A stretch of 57,656 nt of DNA from positions 1-57,656 of the forward strand of contig UQMU01000010.1 in the NCBI GenBank assembly GCA_900542305.1, read 5' to 3'. The notes under the pieces are model-generated. The model did not search any database, had not been told where the DNA came from, and was given only the letters and a program-made list of their open reading frames with translations. The stretch is from an uncultured Collinsella sp. GTDB lineage: Bacteria > Actinomycetota > Coriobacteriia > Coriobacteriales > Coriobacteriaceae. The position numbers and the translations under genes are program-made. Shown here piece by piece: positions 9,620 to 18,473 of this stretch (position 1 is its first letter; the number at the start of each line of letters is the position of its first letter).

Positions 9620-10210
9620 TTACGTTTTGCTGGGCACGTCCAGCGGAAGCAGTTCCCTAAATGCGGAATCACCCTCGCCTACGTCTACCAGGCACCAACG
9701 CTTATGACGGTCAATCTTCTTTACACGGGCCTCTTGCCCCACCAAAGGGCCTTGTTCTATGTGCAGCACGCCGTCTTCTATGCGCGCAACGCTGTTGCGC
9801 ACCACGCCGTCGTCGTCCAGCACGCTGCGGTACCAATCATGCGCATCGTCCGGCATGGGCATGTACGCCCGCTCCTTACTGCCGGCGATGCGACAGCCAA
9901 AGCTCAACTGGGCCAAGGCCCTATCGAGCGCGGCGGCATCGTGCGTGGCGACGAAGAAATATTCCTTGTACATGGGTTTGGTTTGGAGCGACCAAGCGCC
10001 ATCCCGCTTAAACCAGAACTCCTTTTGCATCACAAAGGCGTCCTGCATCAAGTTGTGCGGGATAATGCGGCGGACCTTTTCGCAGGTCTCGCGCTCTTTT
10101 CCATGGGGGGTGTGAACCAGATACCAGCGGACGCGGCCGTGCTGGCTGTTGGTAGTGGCGCCGTTAAATGCGCCCGGCAGCTGCTCTTGGCGCCGTGCCG
10201 TCTGTTCCAT
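9620..10210 (-). CDS. loaP: NusG-family transcription antiterminator, LoaP-like
   Basis: About 196 residues from the ATG at 10210 (MEQTARRQEQLPG), chosen because a purine-rich GGGGGCGAG stretch precedes it; an ATG at 10243 is in frame but has no better signal. After a short tail comes an NGN domain (VRWYLVHTPHGKERETCEKV) and a C-terminal KOW-like segment (QGPLVGQEARVKKIDRHKRW). Specialised NusG paralogues of this kind sit at the head of long polysaccharide operons and let RNA polymerase read through internal stops. Position as first gene of the exopolysaccharide operon fits exactly. It is a paralogue, not housekeeping NusG, judged by context. LoaP is the closest match I can name; RfaH-like or UpxY-like are alternatives. 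Confidence 0.82.
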   Translation of the reverse strand: MEQTARRQEQLPGAFNGATTNSQHGRVRWYLVHTPHGKERETCEKVRRIIPHNLMQDAFVMQKEFWFKRDGAWSLQTKPMYKEYFFVATHDAAALDRALAQLSFGCRIAGSKERAYMPMPDDAHDWYRSVLDDDGVVRNSVARIEDGVLHIEQGPLVGQEARVKKIDRHKRWCLVDVGEGDSAFRELLPLDVPSKT

Positions 10211-10436
10211 GTTCTCGCCCCCTCTTTTGGCTTTGCGATGCACGCAAATGCAGGGGCGTTTAGAACAGGCTTCTCGCTCGCAGCTAGGCGCAGTCGCAAA
10301 AGTACAGATTTTTGTATCTTTCGACAGAAGACATTATACGAGCAATTAATCAGCGTTTGCCCAGATTACGCAAAATGTACTGCTAGTAGGTGCATCTCCA
10401 TACCCCTCTATAAAAACCTGTACCTTTTTGTGCAAC
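10211..10436 (-). promoter_or_regulatory. Leader and promoter region of the exopolysaccharide operon
   Basis: This gap contains a perfect TATAAT on the minus strand at 10333-10338, about 120 bases before the loaP start; a matching -35 is not obvious. The transcribed leader would then include a small hairpin with arms TTTGCG and CGCAAA (about 10225-10245). LoaP-type antiterminators are known to need an RNA signal in the 5' leader, so this stretch is the place to look, but no specific motif can be proved by eye. Confidence 0.45.
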
Positions 10437-10439
10437 AAA

Positions 10440-10464
10440 AAAAGCCGCTCAACCAGCGGCTTTT
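10440..10464 (-). terminator. Hairpin terminator upstream of loaP
   Basis: Arms AAAAGCCGCT and AGCGGCTTTT flank a five-base loop; on the minus strand a run of eight T follows. It is the second of two tandem stops after thrS and shields the exopolysaccharide operon promoter. Confidence 0.8.
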
Positions 10465-10478
10465 CTTATTTGGGCATG

Positions 10479-10514
10479 AAAAAAGGCGACCGCCCTTTAT
10501 GGACGGTCGCCTTT
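10479..10514 (-). terminator. Rho-independent terminator of thrS
   Basis: An 11-bp stem (AAAGGCGACCG with CGGTCGCCTTT) with a T-run on the minus strand, starting about 22 bases after the thrS stop codon. Confidence 0.88.
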
Positions 10515-10536
10515 GTTAATTGTTGTGAAGCTTGCC

Positions 10537-12300
<1,764 letters not shown>

Positions 12301-12370
12301 GGGTATGTTTTCTCCTCTCGGATGCCTGATGCAAGTGCGTGCGATGCGCTCGGCGTTTTTGACTTGCATC

Positions 12371-12398
12371 ATTATAGGCAGGTTGCCTTGGTATACAA
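12371..12398 (-). promoter_or_regulatory. Probable thrS promoter
   Basis: On the minus strand TTGTAT (12393-12398) and TATAAT (12371-12376) are separated by 16 bases, a good match to a housekeeping sigma-70 type promoter, about 70 bases before the thrS start. Confidence 0.7.
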
Positions 12399-12400
12399 GC

Positions 12401-12429
12401 GCCCGCCGCACCTTAATGGCACGGCGGGC
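12401..12429. terminator. GC-rich hairpin between the zinc-ribbon gene and thrS
   Basis: Arms GCCCGCCG and CGGCGGGC with an extra CC/GG pair enclose TTAAT. A T-rich stretch (ATTTTCT) follows on the plus strand; on the minus strand the run is weak. It may stop transcription from the upstream minus-strand gene just before the thrS promoter. Confidence 0.45.
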
Positions 12430-12525
12430 GATTTTCTACGCATGCTTCATCGTGTGGGGCGGGGTGTGGGGCGCGCGTGGCTTGCGGCGTGCCCGCGGCT
12501 TGCGGCCGGCCCGGCGATGGATGCG

Positions 12526-12957
12526 TTACTGAATGCGAGTTCGGCAGTACGGGCAGACCTTCCAGTGCGCATCGAGCGGGCGATGGCAGCTGGGGCATAC
12601 GTTTCGAACCTGGGTGTCACACACCGGACAGACGACGAAGTCCTTCTCGATGGGCGCGCCGCACTGCGGGCAGGTGCCGTACTGGGCAAGCTGGCGCTCG
12701 CGAAGGGCCATGTCCAACTCCTGCTCCTCGCGGTCGGACGCGTAGGAGTGCGGGCGCAGGACCAGATAGGCGATGAGGCCTACAAACGGGATGAGGGCGA
12801 TGATGCCCCATGCCACGTAGGCGCTGGCGCCGCGGCGACGAGCGTCGATGAACACATAGACAACCGACAGCACATACAGGGCGATGATAAAGCCAACGAA
12901 GGCATAGACGACGCCCATAAGCTGCGGCGACATGAGCTCAGAGATGTACTTGGACAT
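12526..12957 (-). CDS. Membrane protein with C-terminal double zinc ribbon
   Basis: A 143-residue protein. The first part has two hydrophobic segments (about residues 14-36 and 47-66, VVYAFVGFIIALYVLSVVYV and WGIIALIPFVGLIAYLVL) joined by a short basic loop (DARRRG). A linker of charged residues is followed by three closely spaced CxxC pairs plus a fourth: CPQCGAPIE, CPVCDTQ, CPSCHRP, CPYCRTR. This is the double zinc-ribbon pattern (DZR-type). The cell location would be the cytoplasmic membrane with the ribbon in the cytoplasm. No function can be assigned. It stands alone upstream of thrS. Confidence 0.85.
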   Translation of the reverse strand: MSKYISELMSPQLMGVVYAFVGFIIALYVLSVVYVFIDARRRGASAYVAWGIIALIPFVGLIAYLVLRPHSYASDREEQELDMALRERQLAQYGTCPQCGAPIEKDFVVCPVCDTQVRNVCPSCHRPLDAHWKVCPYCRTRIQ

Positions 12958-13057
12958 TGAGGTGTACCTTTCGGAATATTAACAGTCCGGTCAAGTTTAC
13001 CACGGGGTTTGTTTATATGGGACTACGGCTAGGGGCGGGGCCGGCGCGGACACAAAC

Positions 13058-13355
13058 ATCTCAATCTGTAACAGGTGGGAGCGGACTCCGGGTCTAACTG
13101 TTACAGATCGAGACGAACCGTTCTCTCCCCGACTTAAATCTCGATCTGTAACATCTTGGACCCCCAAACCACTCTTACTGTTACAGATCAAGATGAACGG
13201 ACAGGCTGACAGACAAACATCTCAATCTGTAACGTCTGAAGCCAAATACCTCAGCTAACTGTTACAGATCGAGACAAAGAAGACCGTCCAAACCGACTGT
13301 CTCGATCTGTAACAGTTACTCGGCAAAAACAGTCCCAGATGTTACAGAACGAGAC
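13058..13355. repeat. Array of eight 16-bp half-sites in alternating orientation, about 40-bp pitch
   Basis: A half-site close to ATCTCGATCTGTAACA occurs at 13058, 13138, 13219 and 13299 (forward) and as its reverse complement at 13099, 13179, 13260 and 13340. The first bases are 41, 39, 41, 40, 41, 39 and 41 apart. Seen in pairs this gives four 57-bp palindromes (16 + 25 + 16) repeated every 80-81 bp. The 23-25 base stretches between half-sites share no sequence. One half-site has a G for the last A (13234) and one carries GAAC for GATC (13340). It lies between two divergently oriented genes, so it could be a regulatory region, a protein-binding scaffold or a chain of RNA hairpins. It is not a CRISPR: the repeats are too short and flip orientation. 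Confidence 0.92.
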
Positions 13356-13478
13356 AAACCTCTGACATCCGGGGCGGCAGACGAGGTCACCGATGGTCCT
13401 GAGTCTCCCCTCGCCTGCCGTTGGCGGGTGTTGCGGGGCTGTTCGCCGCATTGCCGCCGCACTGGGGGTGTGCGGACC

Positions 13479-13507
13479 ATAGGATAGTCCTATTGACAGC
13501 CTGTCAA
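13479..13507 (+). promoter_or_regulatory. Two abutting palindromes before the GlpA-like operon (operator candidate)
   Basis: ATAGGA-TAG-TCCTAT (13479-13493) runs into TTGACAG-C-CTGTCAA (13493-13507), both perfect. They end 17 bases before the GTG start at 13525, just ahead of the GGGAGG ribosome binding site. Tight palindromes so near a start suggest a repressor or activator site for this operon; the regulator is not in the window. Confidence 0.55.
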
Positions 13508-13524
13508 CTTGTCTGGGAGGCACC

Positions 13525-15006
13525 GTGGCAGAAACGTTTGATATCGCGATTGTGGGCGCGGGCATCACGGGATGCGCCATCGCGCGGCAACTCGCGCGCT
13601 ACGACTTATCCATTTGCGTGGTCGAGGCGGGCAACGACATCGCACTGGGCGCGTCGAAGGCCAACGGCGGCCTGGTGCACGCCGGCTACGATCCGGCGCC
13701 GGGCACCGTAAAGGCGCAAGTCAACGCACGCGGCTGCGAGCTATATGGCACGTGGGCCCAGGAGCTGGGATTTTTGTTCCGCCGCACCGGGTCGATGGTG
13801 CTGGGTTTCAACGACGAAGACCGCACGCACCTGGAGAAGCTGCGCCAGAATGGCCTGGCCAACGGCGTGCCCGAGCTGTCGATTATCGGCCCCGAGCGCA
13901 TCCACGAACTGGAGCCGCGTGCGAGTGCCAAGGCGACGTGCGCGTTGTGGTGTCCCTCGACCGGTTACGTTGACCCATTTGAAGTGGCCATCTCCGCGCT
14001 GGAGAACGCCGTTGCCAACGGCGTGACGTTTATGAGCTCCGCACCGGTGGAGGCGATTGAGGTTGCTAGCTCGCACGGCGAGGACGCTGCTGCCGACGGC
14101 AAGGGCCGCACGCGCTTTACGCTGGTGACGCCCGCCGGCGATGTGCGCTGCCGTTACCTGATCAACGCCGCAGGCAGCGGAGCCGCGGACATCTCGCGCA
14201 TGGCCGGCGCCGAGGAGTTCCAGATGGTCTGGCGCCAGGGCAATATTGTGGTGCTGGACAAAGAGCCACGTGCTCTAATGCCGCTCTACCCCGTTCCCAC
14301 GCCGGTTTCCAAGGGCGTTATCGTCACGGGTACCGTACACGGCAACACCGTAATTACCGCGACCGCCGCCGTGCGCGAGCCAGGCGATACACAGACCTAC
14401 GCTACCGATGTCAACGCGTTGCTGGACGGCGCACGCAAGCTGGTACCCGATCTGGACACGCGTCGCGTGGTGCGGGCGTTTGCCGGCGGGCGTCCGGTCA
14501 TTCAGGGAACGAACGACTTCTTTATTGGGCAGTCGACCGTGGTGTCGGGACTGTTCCAGGCCGCGGGCATTCAGTCGCCGGGCGTGGCGAGCGCGCCGGC
14601 TATTGCCGAGCGCATGGAGCAGGTACTGCGCGATGCCGGCGTGGCCCTGCGCGAACGGGACGATTGGGACCCGATTCGCCATGCGCCGGACGATTTTGAC
14701 CGCGCGCCGCTTGCACGCAAGCAAAAGCTCATTGAGTCCGACCCCGCGTGGGGGCAGATTGTCTGCCGCTGCGAGACGGTGCCCGAGGCCGAGATCGTGG
14801 CCGCGATCCGACGCCGCCCGGGTGCGGTTTCGGCCGAAGGCGTCAAGCGCCGCTGTCGTGCCGGCATGGGTCGGTGCCAGAGCGGCTTTTGCCAGAGCCG
14901 CGTGGTAGCGATCCTGGCGCGCGAGCTGGGCTGCGACCCCAGCGAGGTACTGTTGGAGGATGCCGGTTCTTGGCTGGTAGAGGGACCGCTGAAGGGGGTG
15001 CGCTAG
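13525..15006 (+). CDS. GlpA-like FAD-dependent dehydrogenase with C-terminal [2Fe-2S] BFD domain
   Basis: A 493-residue protein starting at GTG 13525 after GGGAGG. The N-terminus has the dinucleotide-binding motif FDIAIVGAGITGCAIARQLA and the DAO fold (LGASKANGGLVHAGYDP), as in anaerobic glycerol-3-phosphate dehydrogenase subunit A and related 2-hydroxyacid oxidases. The last 100 residues form a BFD-type [2Fe-2S] domain with four cysteines: VCRCETVPEAE and CRAGMGRCQSGFCQ. It is followed by a GlpB-like gene and a DUF1667 gene, the trio commonly found in anaerobic Firmicutes and Actinobacteria and usually called glycerol-3-phosphate dehydrogenase. No GlpC or glycerol uptake gene is near, so the substrate remains inferred. 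Confidence 0.88.
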   Translation: MAETFDIAIVGAGITGCAIARQLARYDLSICVVEAGNDIALGASKANGGLVHAGYDPAPGTVKAQVNARGCELYGTWAQELGFLFRRTGSMVLGFNDEDRTHLEKLRQNGLANGVPELSIIGPERIHELEPRASAKATCALWCPSTGYVDPFEVAISALENAVANGVTFMSSAPVEAIEVASSHGEDAAADGKGRTRFTLVTPAGDVRCRYLINAAGSGAADISRMAGAEEFQMVWRQGNIVVLDKEPRALMPLYPVPTPVSKGVIVTGTVHGNTVITATAAVREPGDTQTYATDVNALLDGARKLVPDLDTRRVVRAFAGGRPVIQGTNDFFIGQSTVVSGLFQAAGIQSPGVASAPAIAERMEQVLRDAGVALRERDDWDPIRHAPDDFDRAPLARKQKLIESDPAWGQIVCRCETVPEAEIVAAIRRRPGAVSAEGVKRRCRAGMGRCQSGFCQSRVVAILARELGCDPSEVLLEDAGSWLVEGPLKGVR

Positions 15007-15007
15007 G

Positions 15008-16399
15008 ATGGCGACGCTTGATATGCGCAACGGACGCGCGGACGCCAGAGCTACCGAGGCGGTGCAGACGCAGACGTTCGACGTGGTCGTTATCGGCGGC
15101 GGACCTGCCGGCATGGCGGCCGCGCTTGCCGCGCACAAGGCCGGCGCGCGCGTGGCCATCGTGGAGCGCGAGCAGCATCTGGGCGGTATCCTGCGCCAGT
15201 GCATCCACCCCGGTTTTGGCCTTTCGCACTTTAAGCAGGAGCTCACCGGGCCCGAGTACGCGCAGCGCTTTATCGACCAGGTGTGCGCGACCGATATTGC
15301 GCTGTTCCTGGGCAGTATGGTGCTTGGGATTGATTCGGGCGAGGAAAAAGCCGCGGGCGCGGGTGTAAGTGGCCCGGCAAGCGATGCCTCGGCACACACC
15401 GTCACGCTCATGAGCCGTTCCGGCATGCTGCAGCTCACCGGACGCGCGGTCGTCCTTGCCATGGGGTGCCGCGAGCGCACGCGCAGCGAGATCAAGATCC
15501 CCGGCAGCCGTCCCGCCGGCGTGTTTACGGCCGGCCTGGCGCAGCGATACATCAATATCGAAAACCTCAAGCCCGGCTCGCGCGCCGTCATTTTGGGTTC
15601 GGGCGATATCGGGCTGATCATGGCACGCCGCTGCACGCTCGAGGGGATTTCCGTCGAGGGCGTGTACGAGCTCATGCCGTACGCCAACGGTCTGCGCCGC
15701 AACGTCAAGAACTGCCTGGACGACTTTGGAATTCCGCTGCACCTGTCCACCACCGTCACACGCGTGATCGGGCACGACCGCGTGGAAGCCGTCGAGGTAA
15801 GCCAGGTCGACGAACGCCTGGCGCCCATTGCCGGGACGGAGCGCATCGTTCCGTGTAACACGCTGCTGCTTTCGGTGGGCTTGATTCCCGAAAACGAGCT
15901 TTCGGTTGCCGCAGGCGTGGAGCTTGACCCGCGCACGCGCGGCGCCGTAGTTGACCAGAGTCTGCAGACGGGCGTGCCGGGCATCTTTGCCTGTGGCAAC
16001 GTGCTGCACGTGCACGACCTGGCCGACAACGTGACGACCGAGTCCGAGCGCGCCGGTGCGGCTGCGGCGGCGTGGGCGTTGGGCGGCGACGCCGGGGCGA
16101 GCGCTGCGGACACGGCCTGCGAGCTCACGGTCTCCCCCGCCGGTATCGCGGGATACGCGCTGCCGGGACGCATAACGGCTGTGACGCTCACCAAGCTCAA
16201 CTTCCGCGTGCGCCAACCGGTCGACGCCGCCCGCGTGCGCATTCTCGCTGGCGGCGAGGAACTGTTCGCAGGCAAGGTCCGTGCATTTAAGCCGAGCGTC
16301 ATGGAAAGCTTCCCGCTGCCGGCAAAAGTGATTCAGCGCGCACTCGACCTAAGTGCTAGCGAGATTATCCTGTCCGTCGATCCCGTTGAGGAGGCGTAA
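15008..16399 (+). CDS. GlpB-like NAD(P)/FAD-dependent oxidoreductase
   Basis: A 463-residue pyridine-nucleotide-disulfide type flavoprotein. It starts one base after the GlpA-like stop. Two nucleotide-binding folds are seen: FDVVVIGGGPAGMAAALAAH near residue 25 and SRAVILGSGDIGLIMARRCT near residue 195. A conserved early cysteine follows (GGILRQCIHPGFG), and the late motif GVPGIFACGNVLHVHDLADN contacts FAD. With the preceding [2Fe-2S] flavoprotein and the next DUF1667 protein it likely forms one soluble dehydrogenase complex that passes electrons onward. The start could be slightly downstream, as the first 20 residues are not conserved in style. Confidence 0.88.
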   Translation: MATLDMRNGRADARATEAVQTQTFDVVVIGGGPAGMAAALAAHKAGARVAIVEREQHLGGILRQCIHPGFGLSHFKQELTGPEYAQRFIDQVCATDIALFLGSMVLGIDSGEEKAAGAGVSGPASDASAHTVTLMSRSGMLQLTGRAVVLAMGCRERTRSEIKIPGSRPAGVFTAGLAQRYINIENLKPGSRAVILGSGDIGLIMARRCTLEGISVEGVYELMPYANGLRRNVKNCLDDFGIPLHLSTTVTRVIGHDRVEAVEVSQVDERLAPIAGTERIVPCNTLLLSVGLIPENELSVAAGVELDPRTRGAVVDQSLQTGVPGIFACGNVLHVHDLADNVTTESERAGAAAAAWALGGDAGASAADTACELTVSPAGIAGYALPGRITAVTLTKLNFRVRQPVDAARVRILAGGEELFAGKVRAFKPSVMESFPLPAKVIQRALDLSASEIILSVDPVEEA

Positions 16400-16403
16400 G
16401 GCC

Positions 16404-16802
16404 ATGAGCACGAATGTGACCGAGACGCTGCAGTTCAACTGCACCACATGCCCATCCGAGTGCCTCCTGACCGTAGAGGTGGAGCGCGATGCCAACGGTG
16501 CCGTGGCAGCGGTGCGCTTCGTAACCGGCAACAGCTGCCCGCGCGGCGACAAGTTCGCGCACCAAGAACTCACCTGCCCCATGCGCGTGCTCACCACCAC
16601 CGTGGCTGTATCCGGCGGCGATGAGGCGCTGCTGCCCGTGCGCACGGCCGAAGCCATCCCGCTGACGCTCCACGCTCAAGCCATGGACCTCATCCGCGGC
16701 GTGGTCGTCGACGCCCCCATCCGCATGGGCGACGTCGTTCTGGAAGACCTCCTCGGCACCAACATCGACCTCGCCGCCAGCATGGACATCGACCCAACCT
16801 AA
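16404..16802 (+). CDS. DUF1667 cysteine-rich protein, partner of the GlpA/GlpB-like pair
   Basis: A 132-residue protein from the ATG at 16404, with GAGGAGG about a dozen bases ahead; the first in-frame start (16353) would overlap the previous gene. It has the motif CTTCPSECLLTVEVE, then GNSCPRGDKFAHQELTCPMR, that is five cysteines placed to bind an iron-sulfur cluster, and a C-terminal part ending in the typical GVDVVASxxI-like stretch (NIDLAASMDI). Proteins of this family always travel with GlpA/GlpB-like flavoproteins; an electron-carrier or assembly role is inferred. Confidence 0.87.
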   Translation: MSTNVTETLQFNCTTCPSECLLTVEVERDANGAVAAVRFVTGNSCPRGDKFAHQELTCPMRVLTTTVAVSGGDEALLPVRTAEAIPLTLHAQAMDLIRGVVVDAPIRMGDVVLEDLLGTNIDLAASMDIDPT

Positions 16803-16862
16803 GCAGCTAATTTAGGACGGGGCTCTTTTAGCTACCCCGACATCCACCCAGTCCCACCTCAA

Positions 16863-16924
16863 TTGCGGTGAAATAGTTCCTGATTTCCGCCCAACCCCGG
16901 CATCCAGGAACTATTCCACCGCAA
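16863..16924. repeat. Dispersed palindrome, GTTCC version
   Basis: Arms TTGCGGTGAAATAGTTCCTG (16863-16882) and its complement (16905-16924), one mismatch (A against G), loop of 22 bases. Same family as 18395-18457, 30712-30774, 33844-33906 and 56288-56350. Confidence 0.9.
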
Positions 16925-16969
16925 CTATCCTTGGAATCGGTATTTAGCTTGTGCCTACTTTAGTTCCAA

Positions 16970-17127
16970 TTCAAAACTATGCCGGATTACGGGACTGATT
17001 CGGAGACCCCCATCCATACCGGCAATTTTCGATTTTTGATAAGCCGTCTACCTGCGGTTTTAATTTCGTGATTTTTCCCATGGTCAAGTAATACAGGTCC
17101 AGCCCCGTAATCCGCCATACTTTTGAA
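16970..17127. repeat. Long imperfect inverted repeat
   Basis: 28-base arms at 16970-16997 and 17100-17127 match with three mismatches (core GGATTACGGG against CCCCGTAATCC). The 102-base interior is AT-rich in its middle and shows no gene. No second copy is present in the window. It could be a small mobile remnant or a structured RNA. Confidence 0.7.
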
Positions 17128-17279
17128 GCCAGCCCATTTGGGACGGGCCTCTTATGACTACTTTTTCCTGCGCGCTTGCCAGGCTCGCCATGGAGTGTCC
17201 CAAAGTGCCGGCATAAAAGGAACGTCCCTAGCTGCCGGGCATGGGATACCATGGTGGCAACCTAGCGAAAGGATGTTTC

Positions 17280-18368
17280 ATGGCACATGTCGATGACCAG
17301 CGCGTGGCGCGCGTGCTCGATGCGCTCGAGGCTCAGCACCCCGGCGCACAGCTGCTCGTAAACGACCCGTGGTCGATTTATTACCTGACCGGCTTTTATG
17401 CCGATATGTTCGAGCGTTTTTGCGGCGTGCTGCTCGCACGCGGTAACGAGCCAGTGATCTTGGTCAACGCTCTGCATCAGCTGCCCGAGTATGACAATGC
17501 CCGCGTTGCCTACCACACCGATACCGACGTCGTGGCCGATGCCATCGCTCGCGAAATCGATCCGACCAAACCGCTCGGCATCGACACCGTCATGCGCTCC
17601 GGCTTTTTGATGCCGCTCATGGAGCGCCATGCTACGAGCGAGTTTTTCCTGGGTGACTTTGCCGTCACCGCAGCGCGCACCCACAAGGATGCCACCGAGC
17701 AGGAGCTCATGCGCGCGTCCTCGACCGCTAACGACGCCGTGATGGCCGATGCCATCAAGCTCGTCCACGAAGGCGTGACGGAACGCGAGATTGCCGACCA
17801 GATGCTCGGCTTGTATCGCAAGCACGGCTGCGAGGGCTTTAGTTTTTCGCCCATCGTGAGCTTTGGTGCCAACGCCGGCGACCCGCACCACGAACCCGAC
17901 GACACCGTGCTCAAGCGTGGCGACGTGGTGCTGTTCGACATTGGCGGACGCCGCTGCAACTACTGTTCGGACATGACGCGCACGTTCTTTTGGGGCGAGC
18001 CGGACGAGGAGACGGCGCGCATCTACGACATCGTGCGCCGTGCCAACGAGGCCGCCGAAACACTCATCGCACCGGGCGTGCGCATGTGTGACCTGGACCG
18101 CGCCGCACGCGACGTGATTGAAGACGCGGGCTATGGGCGGTACTTTACGCATCGCCTGGGTCACTCGATCGGCCTGCAGGACCACGAGCCGGGCGACGTT
18201 TCACTCGTCAACGAGCAGGTCGTAGAGCCGGGCATGACGTTCTCCATCGAGCCGGGCATCTACCTCCCCGGCCGCACCGGCGTCCGCATCGAGGACTTGG
18301 CCCTGGTGACCGAGAAGGGCGTCGAGATTCTCAACGCCTACCCTCACGACCCATTCCGCCTAGACTAG
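17280..18368 (+). CDS. Aminopeptidase P family metallopeptidase (Xaa-Pro peptidase-like)
   Basis: A 362-residue protein from the ATG at 17280, with GAAAGGA eight bases upstream; an ATG at 17241 has no such signal. The N-terminal creatinase-like domain (LVNDPWSIYYLTGFYADMFE) precedes the pita-bread catalytic domain (about residue 130 on). Metal ligands are seen in order: DIGGRRCNYCSDMTRTFFWG (two Asp), HRLGHSIGLQDHEPG (His), TFSIEPGIYLPG (Glu) and GVRIEDLALVT (Glu). It would release N-terminal residues before proline in the cytoplasm. It is a single gene, convergent with folC. Confidence 0.92.
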   Translation: MAHVDDQRVARVLDALEAQHPGAQLLVNDPWSIYYLTGFYADMFERFCGVLLARGNEPVILVNALHQLPEYDNARVAYHTDTDVVADAIAREIDPTKPLGIDTVMRSGFLMPLMERHATSEFFLGDFAVTAARTHKDATEQELMRASSTANDAVMADAIKLVHEGVTEREIADQMLGLYRKHGCEGFSFSPIVSFGANAGDPHHEPDDTVLKRGDVVLFDIGGRRCNYCSDMTRTFFWGEPDEETARIYDIVRRANEAAETLIAPGVRMCDLDRAARDVIEDAGYGRYFTHRLGHSIGLQDHEPGDVSLVNEQVVEPGMTFSIEPGIYLPGRTGVRIEDLALVTEKGVEILNAYPHDPFRLD

Positions 18369-18394
18369 CCTGGTCCCCAAGCCCCCAAACTAAG

Positions 18395-18457
18395 TTGCGG
18401 TGGAATAGTTCCTGGATGGGCTGCTAGAACCCAAAAACAGGAACTATTTCACCGCAA
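18395..18457. repeat. Dispersed palindrome, GTTCC version, between convergent genes
   Basis: Core arms TTGCGGTGGAATAGTTCCTG (18395-18414) and complement (18438-18457) with one G/A change; pairing extends two bases further on each side. Loop 23 bases. It lies 26 bases after the peptidase stop and 16 bases beyond the folC stop, so it may also act as a two-way transcription stop, though there is no T-run. Confidence 0.9.
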
Positions 18458-18473
18458 CTGATGAGGGGATGGG

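Larger units (their letters stand above)
12958..13524. other. Non-coding region between the zinc-ribbon gene and the GlpA-like gene
   Basis: 567 bases between divergent genes. It holds the repeat array at 13058-13355 and the operator-like palindromes at 13479-13507, described separately. Open frames that cross it are built from translated repeats and are not credible genes. In the remaining parts (12958-13057 and 13356-13478) I see nothing recognisable. Confidence 0.8.
16803..17279. other. Non-coding region rich in palindromes
   Basis: 477 bases with no credible gene. It contains a dispersed palindrome (16863-16924), a long imperfect inverted repeat (16970-17127), and two copies of a 25-bp direct repeat with about 20 of 25 bases identical (starting TTTAGGACGGGGCTCTT at 16811 and TTTGGGACGGGCCTCTT at 17137) that bracket both. 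The last 100 bases form the leader of the aminopeptidase gene. Confidence 0.75.

Noticed and set aside
13058..13355. CRISPR array
   Set aside because: Repeats are only 16 bp, alternate in orientation and have no leader or cas genes; spacing fits a palindrome array instead.
12997..13580. Two minus-strand open frames across the repeat array
   Set aside because: Their products repeat SRSVTV/DVTDRD-like stretches that are translations of the DNA repeats; there is no start signal or domain.
14275..16302. Minus-strand open frame of 675 codons opposite the GlpA/GlpB-like genes
   Set aside because: Ser/Ala/Arg-rich shadow; the plus strand has ribosome binding sites and intact flavoprotein motifs.
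18395..18457. Ordinary rho-independent terminator for the convergent pair
   Set aside because: There is a 20-bp stem but a 23-base loop and no T-run, and the same sequence recurs at unrelated places, so it is listed as a repeat.
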